Assembly (NCBI RefSeq): GCF_039652615.1
Contig: NZ_JBDJAC010000005.1
Coordinates: forward strand, 1 to 64,000
Direction of reading: 5' to 3'
Length of the DNA: 64,000 bases
From: Fulvimarina sp039652615
GTDB taxonomy: Bacteria; Pseudomonadota; Alphaproteobacteria; Rhizobiales; Rhizobiaceae
Shown here: in pieces, positions 8,833 to 18,074 of the stretch
Position numbering within the stretch: the first letter of the stretch is position 1
How the letters are laid out: every line of letters begins with the position of its first letter
Translations under genes and position numbers: made by a program
The notes under the pieces: model-generated
Told to the model about the DNA's origin: nothing
Databases searched by the model: none
The model's input: only the letters and a program-made list of their open reading frames with translations

Positions 8833-9990
8833 TTACGATGCCGCCGCGAGACCTTCGACGATACGGCGACGCTTCTCGCCCTGGCGGAAGCGCACGATCC
8901 GGACGCGTTTGACACGCCTCGGATCAGCCTCGAGCACCTGGAACTCGAATCCCGGCACGGCCTGAACCACCTCGCCGCGCGTCGGCACGCGCCCGAGTTC
9001 GGAAAAGAGAAGTCCGCCGATTGTATCGGCCTCTTCCTCGTATTCCGACACATCGAAATCCTCGCCGATCATCGCCTTGACCTCATCGAGGCCGGCACGG
9101 GCATCGGCGGTATAGATGCCGTCGCCCGCCAGACGGATCATCGGGGCCTCGTCGTCATGTTCGTCCTCGATATTGCCGACGACCATCTCGATGACGTCTT
9201 CCAGCGAGACGAGACCGTCGGTGCCGCCATATTCGTCGATGACGAGGGCCATCTGCGTTCGGGTCGCCTGCATGCGGGCCATCAGGTCCGAGGCGGGCAT
9301 GGACGGTGGAACGAACAGAACCTTGCGCAGGATGCCGAGGCTTTCGACCGTGCGTGCGAGGTTGATCTGGCGCAGGTCGAGACCGGATTTCGGCTTCTTG
9401 TCCTTGTCCGAGCCGTTGGTTCCGGACGAGCCGTTGGCATGTCCGTTCCCGTTCGACCGCCCGTGAACGCCGCCATTGCGGCCGCGAGCGGGCCGCGCGA
9501 CGCGGGTGATATGGCCGACCACGTCGCGGATGTGAATCATCCCGCGCGGATCATCGAGGCTTTCGCCATAGACCGGCATGCGCGAATGGCCGCTCGACTC
9601 GAACAGCTTCATCAGGTCGCCGAGAGTCATGTTGATGTCGGCCGCCTGAATATCGGCGCGCGGCACCATGATGTCCTCGACTCGCACCTCGCGCAGGGCC
9701 AGGATGTTGTTGAGCATCGCCCGTTCCTCGGGCGAGAAGTTGTCGGCACCGTCCTCGTCGTCGTTGGGCTGGGAGAGCGCCTGGGTCAGATCCTCGCGCA
9801 TGAGCTTGGGCATGCGCGGGCGAAATCGCCACAAGACGTTGGAGAAGAAGCCGTCGCGGCTCTTCGCCTCGCCTTGCGGCCGACTTCGGTCTTCGCCGGA
9901 AGCAGGCTCGGCTTGAGGCCCGGCGTGTTGATCTCCGCCTTGATCGCCGGCTGTGCCGGACTGCGCGGTGGCATTCGTGGAAGTGTTCAT
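8833..9990 (-). CDS. CorC/HlyC-type CBS-domain protein (hemolysin family)
   Basis: About 385 residues. The N-terminal 70 residues are low-complexity, followed by paired CBS domains (NNILALREVRVEDIMVPRAD to about residue 280). The domains are split by a Gly/Asn/Lys-rich insert of about 50 residues. The C-terminal CorC_HlyC transporter-associated domain reads GVYTADARAGLDEVK-like (GIYTADARAGLDEV). No DUF21 membrane domain is present, as in E. coli CorC/YbeX. The ybeY-corC-lnt order is widely conserved. A GTG at 10047 overlapping ybeY is an alternative start; the ATG at 9990 is chosen because the extra 19 residues are unlike the family. Confidence 0.9.
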   Translation of the reverse strand: MNTSTNATAQSGTAGDQGGDQHAGPQAEPASGEDRSRPQGEAKSRDGFFSNVLWRFRPRMPKLMREDLTQALSQPNDDEDGADNFSPEERAMLNNILALREVRVEDIMVPRADIQAADINMTLGDLMKLFESSGHSRMPVYGESLDDPRGMIHIRDVVGHITRVARPARGRNGGVHGRSNGNGHANGSSGTNGSDKDKKPKSGLDLRQINLARTVESLGILRKVLFVPPSMPASDLMARMQATRTQMALVIDEYGGTDGLVSLEDVIEMVVGNIEDEHDDEAPMIRLAGDGIYTADARAGLDEVKAMIGEDFDVSEYEEEADTIGGLLFSELGRVPTRGEVVQAVPGFEFQVLEADPRRVKRVRIVRFRQGEKRRRIVEGLAAAS

Positions 9991-10036
9991 TTCTCGTTTG
10001 ATCGTTAAGTCAATTCGTCGGCATGGCGGCTGGGCC

Positions 10037-10639
10037 TCATGCGACACCGGCCTTTCCCTCGTCGCGATTATCGCGCGAAGGGTCTAAATCCGCAACGTCA
10101 TATGGGTCCGGGATCCCGAAACCTGCAAGAATGGATGTCTCGAGGGCTTCCATCTCTTCGGCTTCGTCGTCCTCGATGTGGTCGTAGCCGAGACAATGCA
10201 GGAAACCGTGGACCAGAAGATGGCGGGCGTGATTCACGAATGGTTTCGCTTCGCTCAGCGCTTCCCGCTCGCAGGTCTCGAAGGCGAGGATCAGATCGCC
10301 GACGAGCGGACCGGGCCGATCGCCGGGTTCGAGTTCGACCATCGGGAAGGACAGGACATTGGTCGGTTTGTCCTTCTCGCGCCATTCCCGATTGATCTCG
10401 CGAACCGTTTCGTCGTCCGACAGCGTGACGGAAAGTTCGCTCACGAAATCGGCCGGAAAGTCGAAGCGAAGCGCGACCTCGTCGAGCGTTTTAGAGATGA
10501 AAGCCTCCGGATCGCCGAGCGCCGTATCCCAGCGCTTGTCCTCCATGGCGAGCGCAAGCGACACCCATGTTTCCCCGGCTGTTGCCGCCATTCCGCTATC
10601 GTCACCGGGCTCGGTCATAGGATGAGGAGCGGCGCTCAT
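10037..10639 (-). CDS. ybeY: Endoribonuclease YbeY (rRNA maturation, ribosome quality control)
   Basis: 200-residue metal-dependent RNase of the UPF0054 family. The zinc-binding motif is intact: HLLVHGFLHCLGYDHIED (HGxLHxxGYDH). The fold residues LSVTLSDDETVREINREWR and TNVLSFPM are also conserved. YbeY takes part in 16S rRNA 3'-end maturation and 70S quality control in other bacteria. Its ATG overlaps the phoH stop in an ATGA arrangement (10636-10639), so it is translationally coupled to phoH. Confidence 0.95.
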   Translation of the reverse strand: MSAAPHPMTEPGDDSGMAATAGETWVSLALAMEDKRWDTALGDPEAFISKTLDEVALRFDFPADFVSELSVTLSDDETVREINREWREKDKPTNVLSFPMVELEPGDRPGPLVGDLILAFETCEREALSEAKPFVNHARHLLVHGFLHCLGYDHIEDDEAEEMEALETSILAGFGIPDPYDVADLDPSRDNRDEGKAGVA

Positions 10640-11658
10640 TCGCCGGCGGACTTGCGTGGATGCCGTTCGATGCTGGCGCTCGTGGGCGCGCGTCTGGCAG
10701 CATCGCCCTCATAGGCTTCGACGATCGACTGAACCAGCGGATGGCGTACGACATCGGCCGCCTTGAAGCGGACCGTGACGATCTTGTCGACGCCGTCGAG
10801 CACCCGCAAAGCCTCGACCAGACCGGAGACCTGGCCTGGCGGCAGATCGACCTGGGAGGGATCACCGGTAACCACCATGCGCGCATTCTCGCCAAGCCGC
10901 GTCAGAAACATCTTCATCTGCATCGATGTCGTGTTCTGGGCCTCGTCCAGAATGACGGCAGCGTTCGACAGCGTGCGCCCGCGCATGAAGGCAAGCGGCG
11001 CGATTTCAATCGCACCGGCGGCGAGCGCGCGTTCCACCTTTTCGGCCGGAATCATGTCGTAAAGCGCGTCGTAGAGCGGACGGAGATAGGGATCGACCTT
11101 CTCCTTCATGTCGCCCGGCAGGAAGCCAAGCCGTTCGCCGGCTTCGACGGCGGGACGCGACAGAATGATTCGATCAACCGCGCCGCGTTCAAGCAGCATG
11201 GCGGCATGGGCGACGGCGAGATAGGTCTTGCCGGTGCCTGCGGGACCAACGCCGAAGACGAGTTCCGCCCGGTCGAGGGCGCGCATATAGGCGTCCTGCG
11301 TCGGCGTGCGTGCATGGATCGTGCGGCGACGCGTCGAGATTTGCGCCAGTGACATCCGGCCCTTTGTTTCGAGCGTCGGCAGATCGAGCTGGTCATCGAG
11401 GGCGACGGCCATGCGGATCGCGCCTTCCACATCCTTCACACCGATTTCGGCGCCGGACTGAAGCCGCTCGTAGAGGCTTTCCAGCGTGCGGCGGGCCTGT
11501 TCGGCGGCCATCGGCTCGCCGCGGATCTCCACCTGATTGCCCCGCGCGGCCGCATCGAGTTTCAGCTTCTGTTCAATGACCGCCAGATGCTCGTCGAACT
11601 GGCCGAACAGGGCGCCGGCCAGACGGTTGTCTTCGAAAGTCAGCAGGATGTGCGCCAT
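10636..11658 (-). CDS. phoH: PhoH-like ATPase
   Basis: 340 residues from the ATG at 11658. The frame stays open far upstream, but that part lies antiparallel and out of frame inside miaB and is not coding. Walker A GPAGTGKT is at residues 138-145 and Walker B VILDEAQNTT is near residue 234. The family is a RecA-like ATPase often encoded with ybeY and is thought to act in RNA metabolism. It follows miaB by 41 bases and is coupled to ybeY by a 4-base overlap, so miaB-phoH-ybeY-corC-lnt is probably one transcription unit. Confidence 0.94.
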   Translation of the reverse strand: MAHILLTFEDNRLAGALFGQFDEHLAVIEQKLKLDAAARGNQVEIRGEPMAAEQARRTLESLYERLQSGAEIGVKDVEGAIRMAVALDDQLDLPTLETKGRMSLAQISTRRRTIHARTPTQDAYMRALDRAELVFGVGPAGTGKTYLAVAHAAMLLERGAVDRIILSRPAVEAGERLGFLPGDMKEKVDPYLRPLYDALYDMIPAEKVERALAAGAIEIAPLAFMRGRTLSNAAVILDEAQNTTSMQMKMFLTRLGENARMVVTGDPSQVDLPPGQVSGLVEALRVLDGVDKIVTVRFKAADVVRHPLVQSIVEAYEGDAARRAPTSASIERHPRKSAGE

Positions 11659-11699
11659 GTCGGACGCGCCCGTTCGATCTGACTTTTCGCGGGTGTAGC

Positions 11700-13178
11700 T
11701 CAAGCAACGGACCTCATGGTGGGAGCCTCGGAGGAAGAGGTAGGAATTGCCGAGGGTTTTGTCATGCCCTCGGCGAGAAGCGAATTCGGACCGGTCGACG
11801 TGATGGTCGCATCGACGATGTCGCCGATCGCCCCCATGCCCTCGGGCAGAACGACAGGCTGGAGGTAGGGCGAGCGGCCCGCGATCTGTCCGGGATGACG
11901 GCCCGGCTTCTCGATGAGAACGCTCAGGGACTTGCCGACAAGGCTTTCGGCGAACTCTGCCTGATGCTCGCGCAGGAGCGCATTCAGCTCCTGAAGCCGA
12001 GCATCCTTCACAGCCTCTGCGATATGGCCGTCCATTTCTGCACCGGGCGTGCCGGGACGCGGCGAATATTTGAAGGTGAAGGCGGAGGCATAACGCACCT
12101 CGCGCACGAGGCGCATCGTTGCCTCGAAATCGGCATCCGTCTCGCCCGGAAAGCCGACGATGAAATCGCCGGAAAGCGCGATGTCGGGCCGGGCCTCGCG
12201 GATCGTGTCGAGCACCCGCAGATAATCGTCCGCCGTATGCCTGCGGTTCATCGCCTTCAGGATCGTGTCGGAGCCCGACTGCACCGGCAGATGCAGATAG
12301 GGCATCACGCTCGCCAGGTCGCGATGGGCGGCGATCAGCTCGGCATCCATGTCGCGCGGATGGGAGGTCGTGTAACGCAGCCGTGCGATACCGGGAACCT
12401 CCGCGAGACGATGAAGTAGACCGCCGAGACCGATCGGGCGCCCGGCTTCGTCCTCGCCGTCCCAGGCATTGACGTTCTGACCAAGCAGCGTGACCTCGCG
12501 GACGCCGGCCTCGGCAAGGGACCTCGCCTCGGCGATAATTTGGGCAAAAGGCCGCGAGACCTCGGCACCGCGCGTGTAGGGCACGACGCAGAAGGTGCAG
12601 AACTTGTCGCACCCTTCCTGAACCGTGAGGAAGGCCGTGACGCCGCGCGACCTGATCTGGCGGCGTTCTGATTGTGGAAGCGCCTCGAACTTGTCCTCGA
12701 CGGCGTATTCGGTCTCGACCACTTTCTCGCCGCCAGCGGCGCGGGCAAGAGCCTGCGGCAGGCGATGATAGGTCTGCGGCCCGATGACGAGATCGACGAC
12801 CGGCGCGCGGGCGATGATCTCGCGGCCCTCGGCCTGGGCAACACATCCGGCGACCGCAACTTGCGTCGAAAGCCCGCGCGTCGCGCGCTCGGCCTTCAGA
12901 TCCCGGATACGCCCGAGTTCCGAATAGATCTTTTCGGCCGCCTTCTCCCGGATGTGACAGGTGTTGAGCAGGACGAGGTCGGCTTCCTCGATCACCGATG
13001 TCGGCTCATAGCCTTCGCCGGACAGGGCATCGCCCATGCGCTGGGAATCGTAGACGTTCATCTGGCAGCCATAGGTCTTCACGAAGACCTTACGCGTATT
13101 CGTGCGGGCCGTTTCCGGCTCGCCTCCTTGCGCGGTTTCTGCCCGGAGATCGTTCGTCGTCAGTGCGCCGTCTTCCAT
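11700..13178 (-). CDS. miaB: tRNA-2-methylthio-N6-dimethylallyladenosine synthase
   Basis: Radical-SAM methylthiotransferase modifying A37 of tRNAs that read UNN codons. Domains in order: UPF0004 N-terminal domain (KVFVKTYGCQMNVYDSQRM) with three cluster cysteines; radical SAM core with CDKFCTFCVVPYTRG; C-terminal TRAM domain. The ATG at 13178 has an AAAAGG box 4 bases upstream and gives 492 residues. An upstream in-frame start at 13226 would add 16 residues unlike the family. It begins a five-gene minus-strand run. Confidence 0.95.
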   Translation of the reverse strand: MEDGALTTNDLRAETAQGGEPETARTNTRKVFVKTYGCQMNVYDSQRMGDALSGEGYEPTSVIEEADLVLLNTCHIREKAAEKIYSELGRIRDLKAERATRGLSTQVAVAGCVAQAEGREIIARAPVVDLVIGPQTYHRLPQALARAAGGEKVVETEYAVEDKFEALPQSERRQIRSRGVTAFLTVQEGCDKFCTFCVVPYTRGAEVSRPFAQIIAEARSLAEAGVREVTLLGQNVNAWDGEDEAGRPIGLGGLLHRLAEVPGIARLRYTTSHPRDMDAELIAAHRDLASVMPYLHLPVQSGSDTILKAMNRRHTADDYLRVLDTIREARPDIALSGDFIVGFPGETDADFEATMRLVREVRYASAFTFKYSPRPGTPGAEMDGHIAEAVKDARLQELNALLREHQAEFAESLVGKSLSVLIEKPGRHPGQIAGRSPYLQPVVLPEGMGAIGDIVDATITSTGPNSLLAEGMTKPSAIPTSSSEAPTMRSVA

Positions 13179-13331
13179 ATCGCCTTTTCGACCGTGCTCG
13201 GCCTTGCTAGCCCACAACGGGCACAATGCCGAAAACGATCCAAATCCCTGTTCGATCCTTCGATTTCCGGTCGTCTTAGTCTTGTTGTCCCTCGCCGTGC
13301 AAGCCGTCAGGGGCGCGCTGGCCGAAAGCCA

Positions 13332-14138
13332 TCAGCGCCGTCTCGTGACGAGCTTGCCCGCCAGGGCATCAGCAAGCAAGCGCCTCGCTTCCACTTCGCA
13401 CTGTTTTGCGACGATCTTGCGATTGCTGTGGGGCGTAAAGCGGATCGGCTCGCCGAACGCGACCGTCGCATCGACACGCCCTTCGATAAGAAACCGGGTG
13501 AGATGGGGAAGAAGCTCGACATCGCCGGGCCAAGCGGCGAGAGGACGCCCCGAGCGACCGAGCGGAAAGCCACGGGAATGGGTATAGGCAATGACGACCG
13601 GCTGAATCTGAACGCTCCCACTCTCGGAATTCTTCAGGGAGGCCTGAGCCGCGCCGAAAAGCGCGGTCTTATAGATGCGAATTTCGTTGCCGTCGGAGGT
13701 CGTCCCCTCGGCAAAGAGCACCATCACGTCGCCGGCCGTCAGGCGCTCCGCGATCGCGTCCGTCTGCTTGCCGGTTTCCCCGCGCGCCTGCCGCTTCACG
13801 AAAACCGTGCGCTGTAAAATAGCGAGCCAGCCGAAGATCGGCCAATCCTTCACCTCGGACTTGGCGATGAAGGAGAGCGGAAGGACCGAGCCGAGGACGG
13901 TGATATCCGCCCAGGACACATGGTTCGACACGAGGAGCAAAGGGCGATCGCGGGACGGCGTGCCCGCAACATGAACGCGGATGCCCGTCACCTTCGCCGC
14001 AACCCGCTGCCAGACCATCGGAATGCGGTTCGCGAGCTTCCAGCCACACGCCATGGCCAGCGCCTGAGCCGGAAGCAGAACGAGGGTCGTCGCCAGGAGG
14101 GCGGCGATGACCCATGCAATCCGAAGCTTTGCGATCAT
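13332..14138 (-). CDS. plsC: 1-acyl-sn-glycerol-3-phosphate acyltransferase
   Basis: 268-residue membrane-anchored acyltransferase of phospholipid synthesis. An N-terminal membrane segment (IAWVIAALLATTLVLLPAQ) is followed by the NHxxxxD block (NHVSWAD) and the FAEGTTSDG block that binds the glycerol phosphate. Related genomes often carry a fur-type regulator near this position; none is present here. About 150 bases with no clear feature separate it from miaB. Confidence 0.93.
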   Translation of the reverse strand: MIAKLRIAWVIAALLATTLVLLPAQALAMACGWKLANRIPMVWQRVAAKVTGIRVHVAGTPSRDRPLLLVSNHVSWADITVLGSVLPLSFIAKSEVKDWPIFGWLAILQRTVFVKRQARGETGKQTDAIAERLTAGDVMVLFAEGTTSDGNEIRIYKTALFGAAQASLKNSESGSVQIQPVVIAYTHSRGFPLGRSGRPLAAWPGDVELLPHLTRFLIEGRVDATVAFGEPIRFTPHSNRKIVAKQCEVEARRLLADALAGKLVTRRR

Positions 14139-14178
14139 CGCCGCTCGGCGCTTTTGGAATGGAGCATCGGTGAACGCG

Positions 14179-14664
14179 TCAATCGAGCTGGCGGCTGAGC
14201 GTCAGCGCGCTGGTACGCTTGCCGTCGGCCTGTGCGTAATAGGCCGGCCGGCGGCCTGCTTCCACAAAGCGGAGGCCCCGATAAAGTGCCAATGCGCCGG
14301 TATTGGTCTCGTCGACTTCGAGATGGATGACCTTGGCGCGCTCGGCATGAAGATGGGCGAGAACCGTATCCATCAAAAGGCGACCGACCCCGCGACCGCG
14401 CGCCTCTTTCGCCACCGCGATCGTCAAGATCTCTGCTTCCCCCTCGATCAAACGGGCGAGCACGAAACCAAGCGGCGCCGTACCGGGCGCGCCGATCCGA
14501 CGTGCGGCAAAGCCGAAAGAGCCCTTCTGGAACAGGAGAGAGCCGAGCTCGTCGCCCGACCACGGCTGAAGGAAGGCTTCGGCATGAAGCCGGGCCGCAT
14601 CGTCGAGATCCTCGTCGGCGAGAGGAGTCGCAACGATTTCACCACGCTGAATCAAACCGTTCAT
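14179..14664 (-). CDS. rimI: Ribosomal-protein-alanine N-acetyltransferase, RimI-like
   Basis: GNAT acetyltransferase of about 161 residues from the ATG at 14664; an earlier in-frame start would add 13 unlikely residues. The acetyl-CoA loop is ILTIAVAKEARGRGVGRLLM, with the RGRGVG pyrophosphate-binding signature. YRGLRFVEAGRRPAYY is typical of RimI. RimI acetylates the N-terminus of ribosomal protein bS18 in E. coli. It lies downstream of tsaB, as in many bacteria, but here with a spacer of about 250 bases. Confidence 0.87.
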   Translation of the reverse strand: MNGLIQRGEIVATPLADEDLDDAARLHAEAFLQPWSGDELGSLLFQKGSFGFAARRIGAPGTAPLGFVLARLIEGEAEILTIAVAKEARGRGVGRLLMDTVLAHLHAERAKVIHLEVDETNTGALALYRGLRFVEAGRRPAYYAQADGKRTSALTLSRQLD

Positions 14665-14918
14665 GAATGAAACGGACCAAATCCAAGGCAGCATCCAGTA
14701 CATCGCACGTCCTTTCGACCGGCGGATTCGATCGGGCAGTCAGCTTGCGCCATTCGCCCCGTCTCCTTTTGACAGAATGTTCGCGAAAGGCACTTGTCTG
14801 CAAGAGCCGCATTTTAGGATAAATCCGACAGGCTTAATACCGGCAGCTACGAAGCCGCCCAACGGACGGGATTGCCTCTTCGGATAATATGCGTTCGTGG
14901 CACGACATGCCGCTGCGT

Positions 14919-15617
14919 TCAGGCTGTATCGGCAAAAAGGCTGAAGGGACGCGAGGGCGGTTTGGCGTCCGCTGTTCTGAGGTAGAGCGGCTTGACGTCC
15001 CGCAGATATCGGCCGGCGGCAGCGAGCCGCGCGACGGTCTCGATATCGACTTCGCTGTCGCCGTTCACGATTTCAGCGCGGCTCGCCCCGAGGACCTCGG
15101 CCGCGATAGCGGCACCCGATCCGGTCAGCTGTATGCGCCCGGTACAGGCCGAGACGAAGTCGGCAAGAGCATCTGGTTCGATCGCTACCGGGGATCTCAG
15201 AACGCTGCCATCGGCGCACATAAGGACAGCATAAACCTCGCCGCGCTTGGCATCGTGAACGGCCAGAACCGGGGCGTCACGGCGAATAGCCGCCGCCATC
15301 GCTTCCAGTGTCGTGATCCCGAGTGCCGGGATCCCCAGAGCAAGTGCATAACCGCGCGCCGCCGCGACACCGACGCGAACGCCGGTGAACGATCCGGGCC
15401 CGATGGTGACGACGAGTTTGGAAATGTCTGGAAACGAGCAGCCGGCTTTGCCGAGCACCGCATCGATCACGGCCGGCAGACGCTCCGCGTGGCCTCGAAC
15501 GATCCGCTCGGTGCGCGCGGCGAGAAGGCGATCCTCCAACACGTCGAAAACGGCCGCCGAACAGTCGTCGAGGGCCGTATCGATCGCAAGGATCAGGCGG
15601 TCGTCAGGTTGAGGCAT
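14919..15617 (-). CDS. tsaB: tRNA threonylcarbamoyladenosine biosynthesis protein TsaB
   Basis: 232-residue ASKHA-fold protein, the partner of TsaD in t6A37 synthesis. The N-terminal ILAIDTALDDCSAAV and VVTIGPGSFTGVRVG blocks are diagnostic. The C-terminal PLYLRTADAKPP is also conserved. It starts 24 bases after the nfuA stop and is probably cotranscribed with it. The 250 bases between its stop and rimI show no gene. Confidence 0.94.
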   Translation of the reverse strand: MPQPDDRLILAIDTALDDCSAAVFDVLEDRLLAARTERIVRGHAERLPAVIDAVLGKAGCSFPDISKLVVTIGPGSFTGVRVGVAAARGYALALGIPALGITTLEAMAAAIRRDAPVLAVHDAKRGEVYAVLMCADGSVLRSPVAIEPDALADFVSACTGRIQLTGSGAAIAAEVLGASRAEIVNGDSEVDIETVARLAAAGRYLRDVKPLYLRTADAKPPSRPFSLFADTA

Positions 15618-15641
15618 CGAGGAAATGGAAGCCGCCGGAAA

Positions 15642-16205
15642 TCAGGCCGCTTCGACTTCCTCGACCTCGGGCACGAAGTGACGCAGAAGGTTCTGGATGC
15701 CGTGCTTCAGGGTTGCCGTCGAGGACGGGCAACCCGAACAGGCGCCACGCATATTAAGATAGACCGTGCCATCGCGATAGCCGCGGAAGGTGATGTCGCC
15801 GCCATCCTGGGCAACCGCCGGACGAACGCGCGTCTCGATCAGCTCCTTGATGGTCGCGACCGTTTCCTCGTCACCCTCGTCGAAGAATTCCTCACCCGGC
15901 TCATGATCGGCCGCCGAGGTTTCCGCCATCACCGGCCGGTTGGCGACGAAATGCTCCATCAGGCCGGCGAGGATCGCGGGCTTGAGATGAGCCCAATCGC
16001 CCCGATCCTTGGTGACGGTCACGAAATCGAAGCCGAAGAACACGCCCGTCACACCCTCGACTTCAAAAAGCCGAGCTGCAAGCGGAGAGCGCTGGGCCGC
16101 CTCCTCGATGGTCGTGAATTCTTCGGTGCCCTGCTCCAGGACGACGCGTCCGGGCAGGAATTTGAGGGTCGCCGGATTCGGCGTGACTTCGGTCTGGATG
16201 AACAT
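15642..16205 (-). CDS. nfuA: NifU/Nfu-type Fe-S cluster carrier
   Basis: 187 residues. The N-terminal Nfu domain (MFIQTEVTPNPATLKFLPG) leads to a C-terminal NifU-like domain with the cluster-binding CxxC pair Cys156-Ser-Gly-Cys159 in MRGACSGCPSS. It would receive or carry a [4Fe-4S] cluster to client enzymes; MiaB, encoded nearby, is a radical-SAM protein of the kind served. The domain order matches the eukaryotic and alphaproteobacterial Nfu1 type rather than E. coli NfuA, whose N-terminal domain is of the A-type. Confidence 0.92.
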   Translation of the reverse strand: MFIQTEVTPNPATLKFLPGRVVLEQGTEEFTTIEEAAQRSPLAARLFEVEGVTGVFFGFDFVTVTKDRGDWAHLKPAILAGLMEHFVANRPVMAETSAADHEPGEEFFDEGDEETVATIKELIETRVRPAVAQDGGDITFRGYRDGTVYLNMRGACSGCPSSTATLKHGIQNLLRHFVPEVEEVEAA

Positions 16206-16332
16206 CGCTCGATCCTTTTGCCGCCATTGATCCTGAGACGGACGACGGCGCTCTTTGGAATTGTTCTAAACTTAATGCCGATGCCCGCTCGGTGCAAGCG
16301 GTGCTCCGGCGCGTCGACCTCACGGCCCGCGA

Positions 16333-16827
16333 TCAGGTCAGGCTCGCCAGTTCCTCGTCGTCGAGCGAAGCCGGGATGATCGTGACGGGAATGGAATATC
16401 CGGCTCCTTTGCCCACGGCGCCCATGACCAACGGGCCCGGACCTTCCTTACCGTCGGCTGCCGCCAGAACGAGAATGGCGATTTCCTTGTCGTCCTCGAT
16501 CACCTTGCCGATCTCGGGCACGACCTCGCCTTCGCGCACCAATGTCTCGGGTTCGATGCCGACCTTCACGCGCAAATTTTCGGCGATCCGATCGAGCCGG
16601 GTGCTCGCTTCTTCCAACGCCTCGGCGCGCATGATCTCCTCGACGCCGAGCCATTGCCCCTCGAACTCGCCGGATCGAACGACGTAGAGGAAGACGGCTG
16701 CACCGCCGGATGTCTTTGCGCGCCACGCGGCATATTCAGCGGCGCGCAGGCATTCCGGCGTATCGTCGATGATCGCCAGAAACTTGCGTTTGCCGCCTTC
16801 ACGGGGACCTATGCGTCTCGATACCAT
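16333..16827 (-). CDS. Universal stress protein (UspA family)
   Basis: 164-residue single-domain Usp. KFLAIIDDTPECLRAAEYAAWRA opens the fold. The C-terminal VLAAADGKEGPGPLV covers the usual ATP-binding region, but the canonical GxxGxxxxxxxGS loop is poorly conserved, so nucleotide binding is uncertain. It lies 58 bases downstream of trpS; the trpS-usp pairing is frequent in Hyphomicrobiales. Confidence 0.9.
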   Translation of the reverse strand: MVSRRIGPREGGKRKFLAIIDDTPECLRAAEYAAWRAKTSGGAAVFLYVVRSGEFEGQWLGVEEIMRAEALEEASTRLDRIAENLRVKVGIEPETLVREGEVVPEIGKVIEDDKEIAILVLAAADGKEGPGPLVMGAVGKGAGYSIPVTIIPASLDDEELASLT

Positions 16828-16885
16828 ACTCGCTAGATGGCAGGCTTACCGGCCAAGGGCAAGCCGGTCTTTTCGCTCATCGCCA

Positions 16886-17953
16886 TCAGTCGTGCAGCAT
16901 GCCGATGATGTCCTTGACGTCGCGCATCGTCTTTGCGGCGATCTCGTTGGCCTTGTCTCCGCCCGCCTTGAGCACGGCATCGATATGGCCCGGATCGTCG
17001 AGGAGCCGTCGCATCTCGCCCGTCACCGGGCCGAGCGCCGTCACCGCAAGCTCAACGAGCGCAGGCTTGAATTCCGAGAATTGCTTGCCGCCGAACTGGG
17101 CGAGCACCTGATCGCGCGTCTCGCCGGACAGCGCGGCATAGATGCCGACGAGATTCTCCGCCTCCGGACGGCCCGCGAGGCCCGCCGCTTCCGAGGGAAG
17201 CGCATCGGGATCGGTCTTCGCCTTCTTCACCTTGCGCGCGATGGCGTCGGCATCGTCGGTGAGATTGATGCGCGAGAGATCGGACGGGTCCGACTTCGAC
17301 ATCTTCTTCGAGCCGTCCTTGAGGCTCATCACGCGAGTCGCCGGCCCTTCGATGATCGGGTCGGTGATCGGGAAATAGCCGTGGACGACCTCGTCGCCCA
17401 TCTGGATCTCGCGGCCGAGGCCGGTCTTCTCGATGCGGTCGGAAAAGTCATTGTTGAACTTGATGGCGATGTCGCGGGTCAGTTCCAGATGCTGCTTCTG
17501 ATCGTCGCCGACCGGCACATGGGTTGCGCGGTAGACGAGGATATCCGCCGCCATCAGCGAGGGATAGGCGAGAAGGCCGAGGGAGGCGTTCTCCCGGTCC
17601 TTTCCGGCCTTGTCCTTGAACTGGGTCATCCGGTTCATCCAGCCGATGCGGGCGACGCAGTTGAAGATCCAGGCGAGTTCGGCGTGGCCGGAGACGCGGC
17701 TCTGGTTGAAGATCACCGCGCGCTCCGGATCGATCCCGGCGGCGAGATACGCAGCCGCGATAGAGCGCGTCTGGCTCGCCAGATCGTCCTGCACCAGCTT
17801 GGCCGTGATCGCGTGAAGATCGACCACGCAGAAGAGACAGGGCATCTCCTCCTGCATGGCGACGAACTTTTTGATCGCGCCCAGATAATTGCCGAGATGA
17901 AGATTGCCGGTCGGCTGGATGCCCGACAGGACGCGCGGCGCGAAATCGCTCAT
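16886..17953 (-). CDS. trpS: Tryptophan-tRNA ligase
   Basis: 355-residue class I aminoacyl-tRNA synthetase. The HIGH-equivalent is HLGN at residues 19-22, preceded by the TrpRS signature SGIQPTGNLHLGNYLGA. KMSKS is intact at residues 217-221. Length is typical. In related genomes murJ often lies upstream; here a mutarotase-like gene does. Confidence 0.97.
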   Translation of the reverse strand: MSDFAPRVLSGIQPTGNLHLGNYLGAIKKFVAMQEEMPCLFCVVDLHAITAKLVQDDLASQTRSIAAAYLAAGIDPERAVIFNQSRVSGHAELAWIFNCVARIGWMNRMTQFKDKAGKDRENASLGLLAYPSLMAADILVYRATHVPVGDDQKQHLELTRDIAIKFNNDFSDRIEKTGLGREIQMGDEVVHGYFPITDPIIEGPATRVMSLKDGSKKMSKSDPSDLSRINLTDDADAIARKVKKAKTDPDALPSEAAGLAGRPEAENLVGIYAALSGETRDQVLAQFGGKQFSEFKPALVELAVTALGPVTGEMRRLLDDPGHIDAVLKAGGDKANEIAAKTMRDVKDIIGMLHD

Positions 17954-18074
17954 TCCGGCATACTCCCGATGACGAAAAGCTGTGGAAGATCATTCCCTGA
18001 AGAACGCGGCGCTTATGAACGAGCGTGCGGACAGGATCAAGTCGCCTCGCGCCGATGAGGCCGGCCGCGAGGGT

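Noticed and set aside
11659..12846. Upstream open extension of the phoH frame
   Set aside because: It runs inside miaB in another frame; the PhoH family begins at MAHILLTFEDN.
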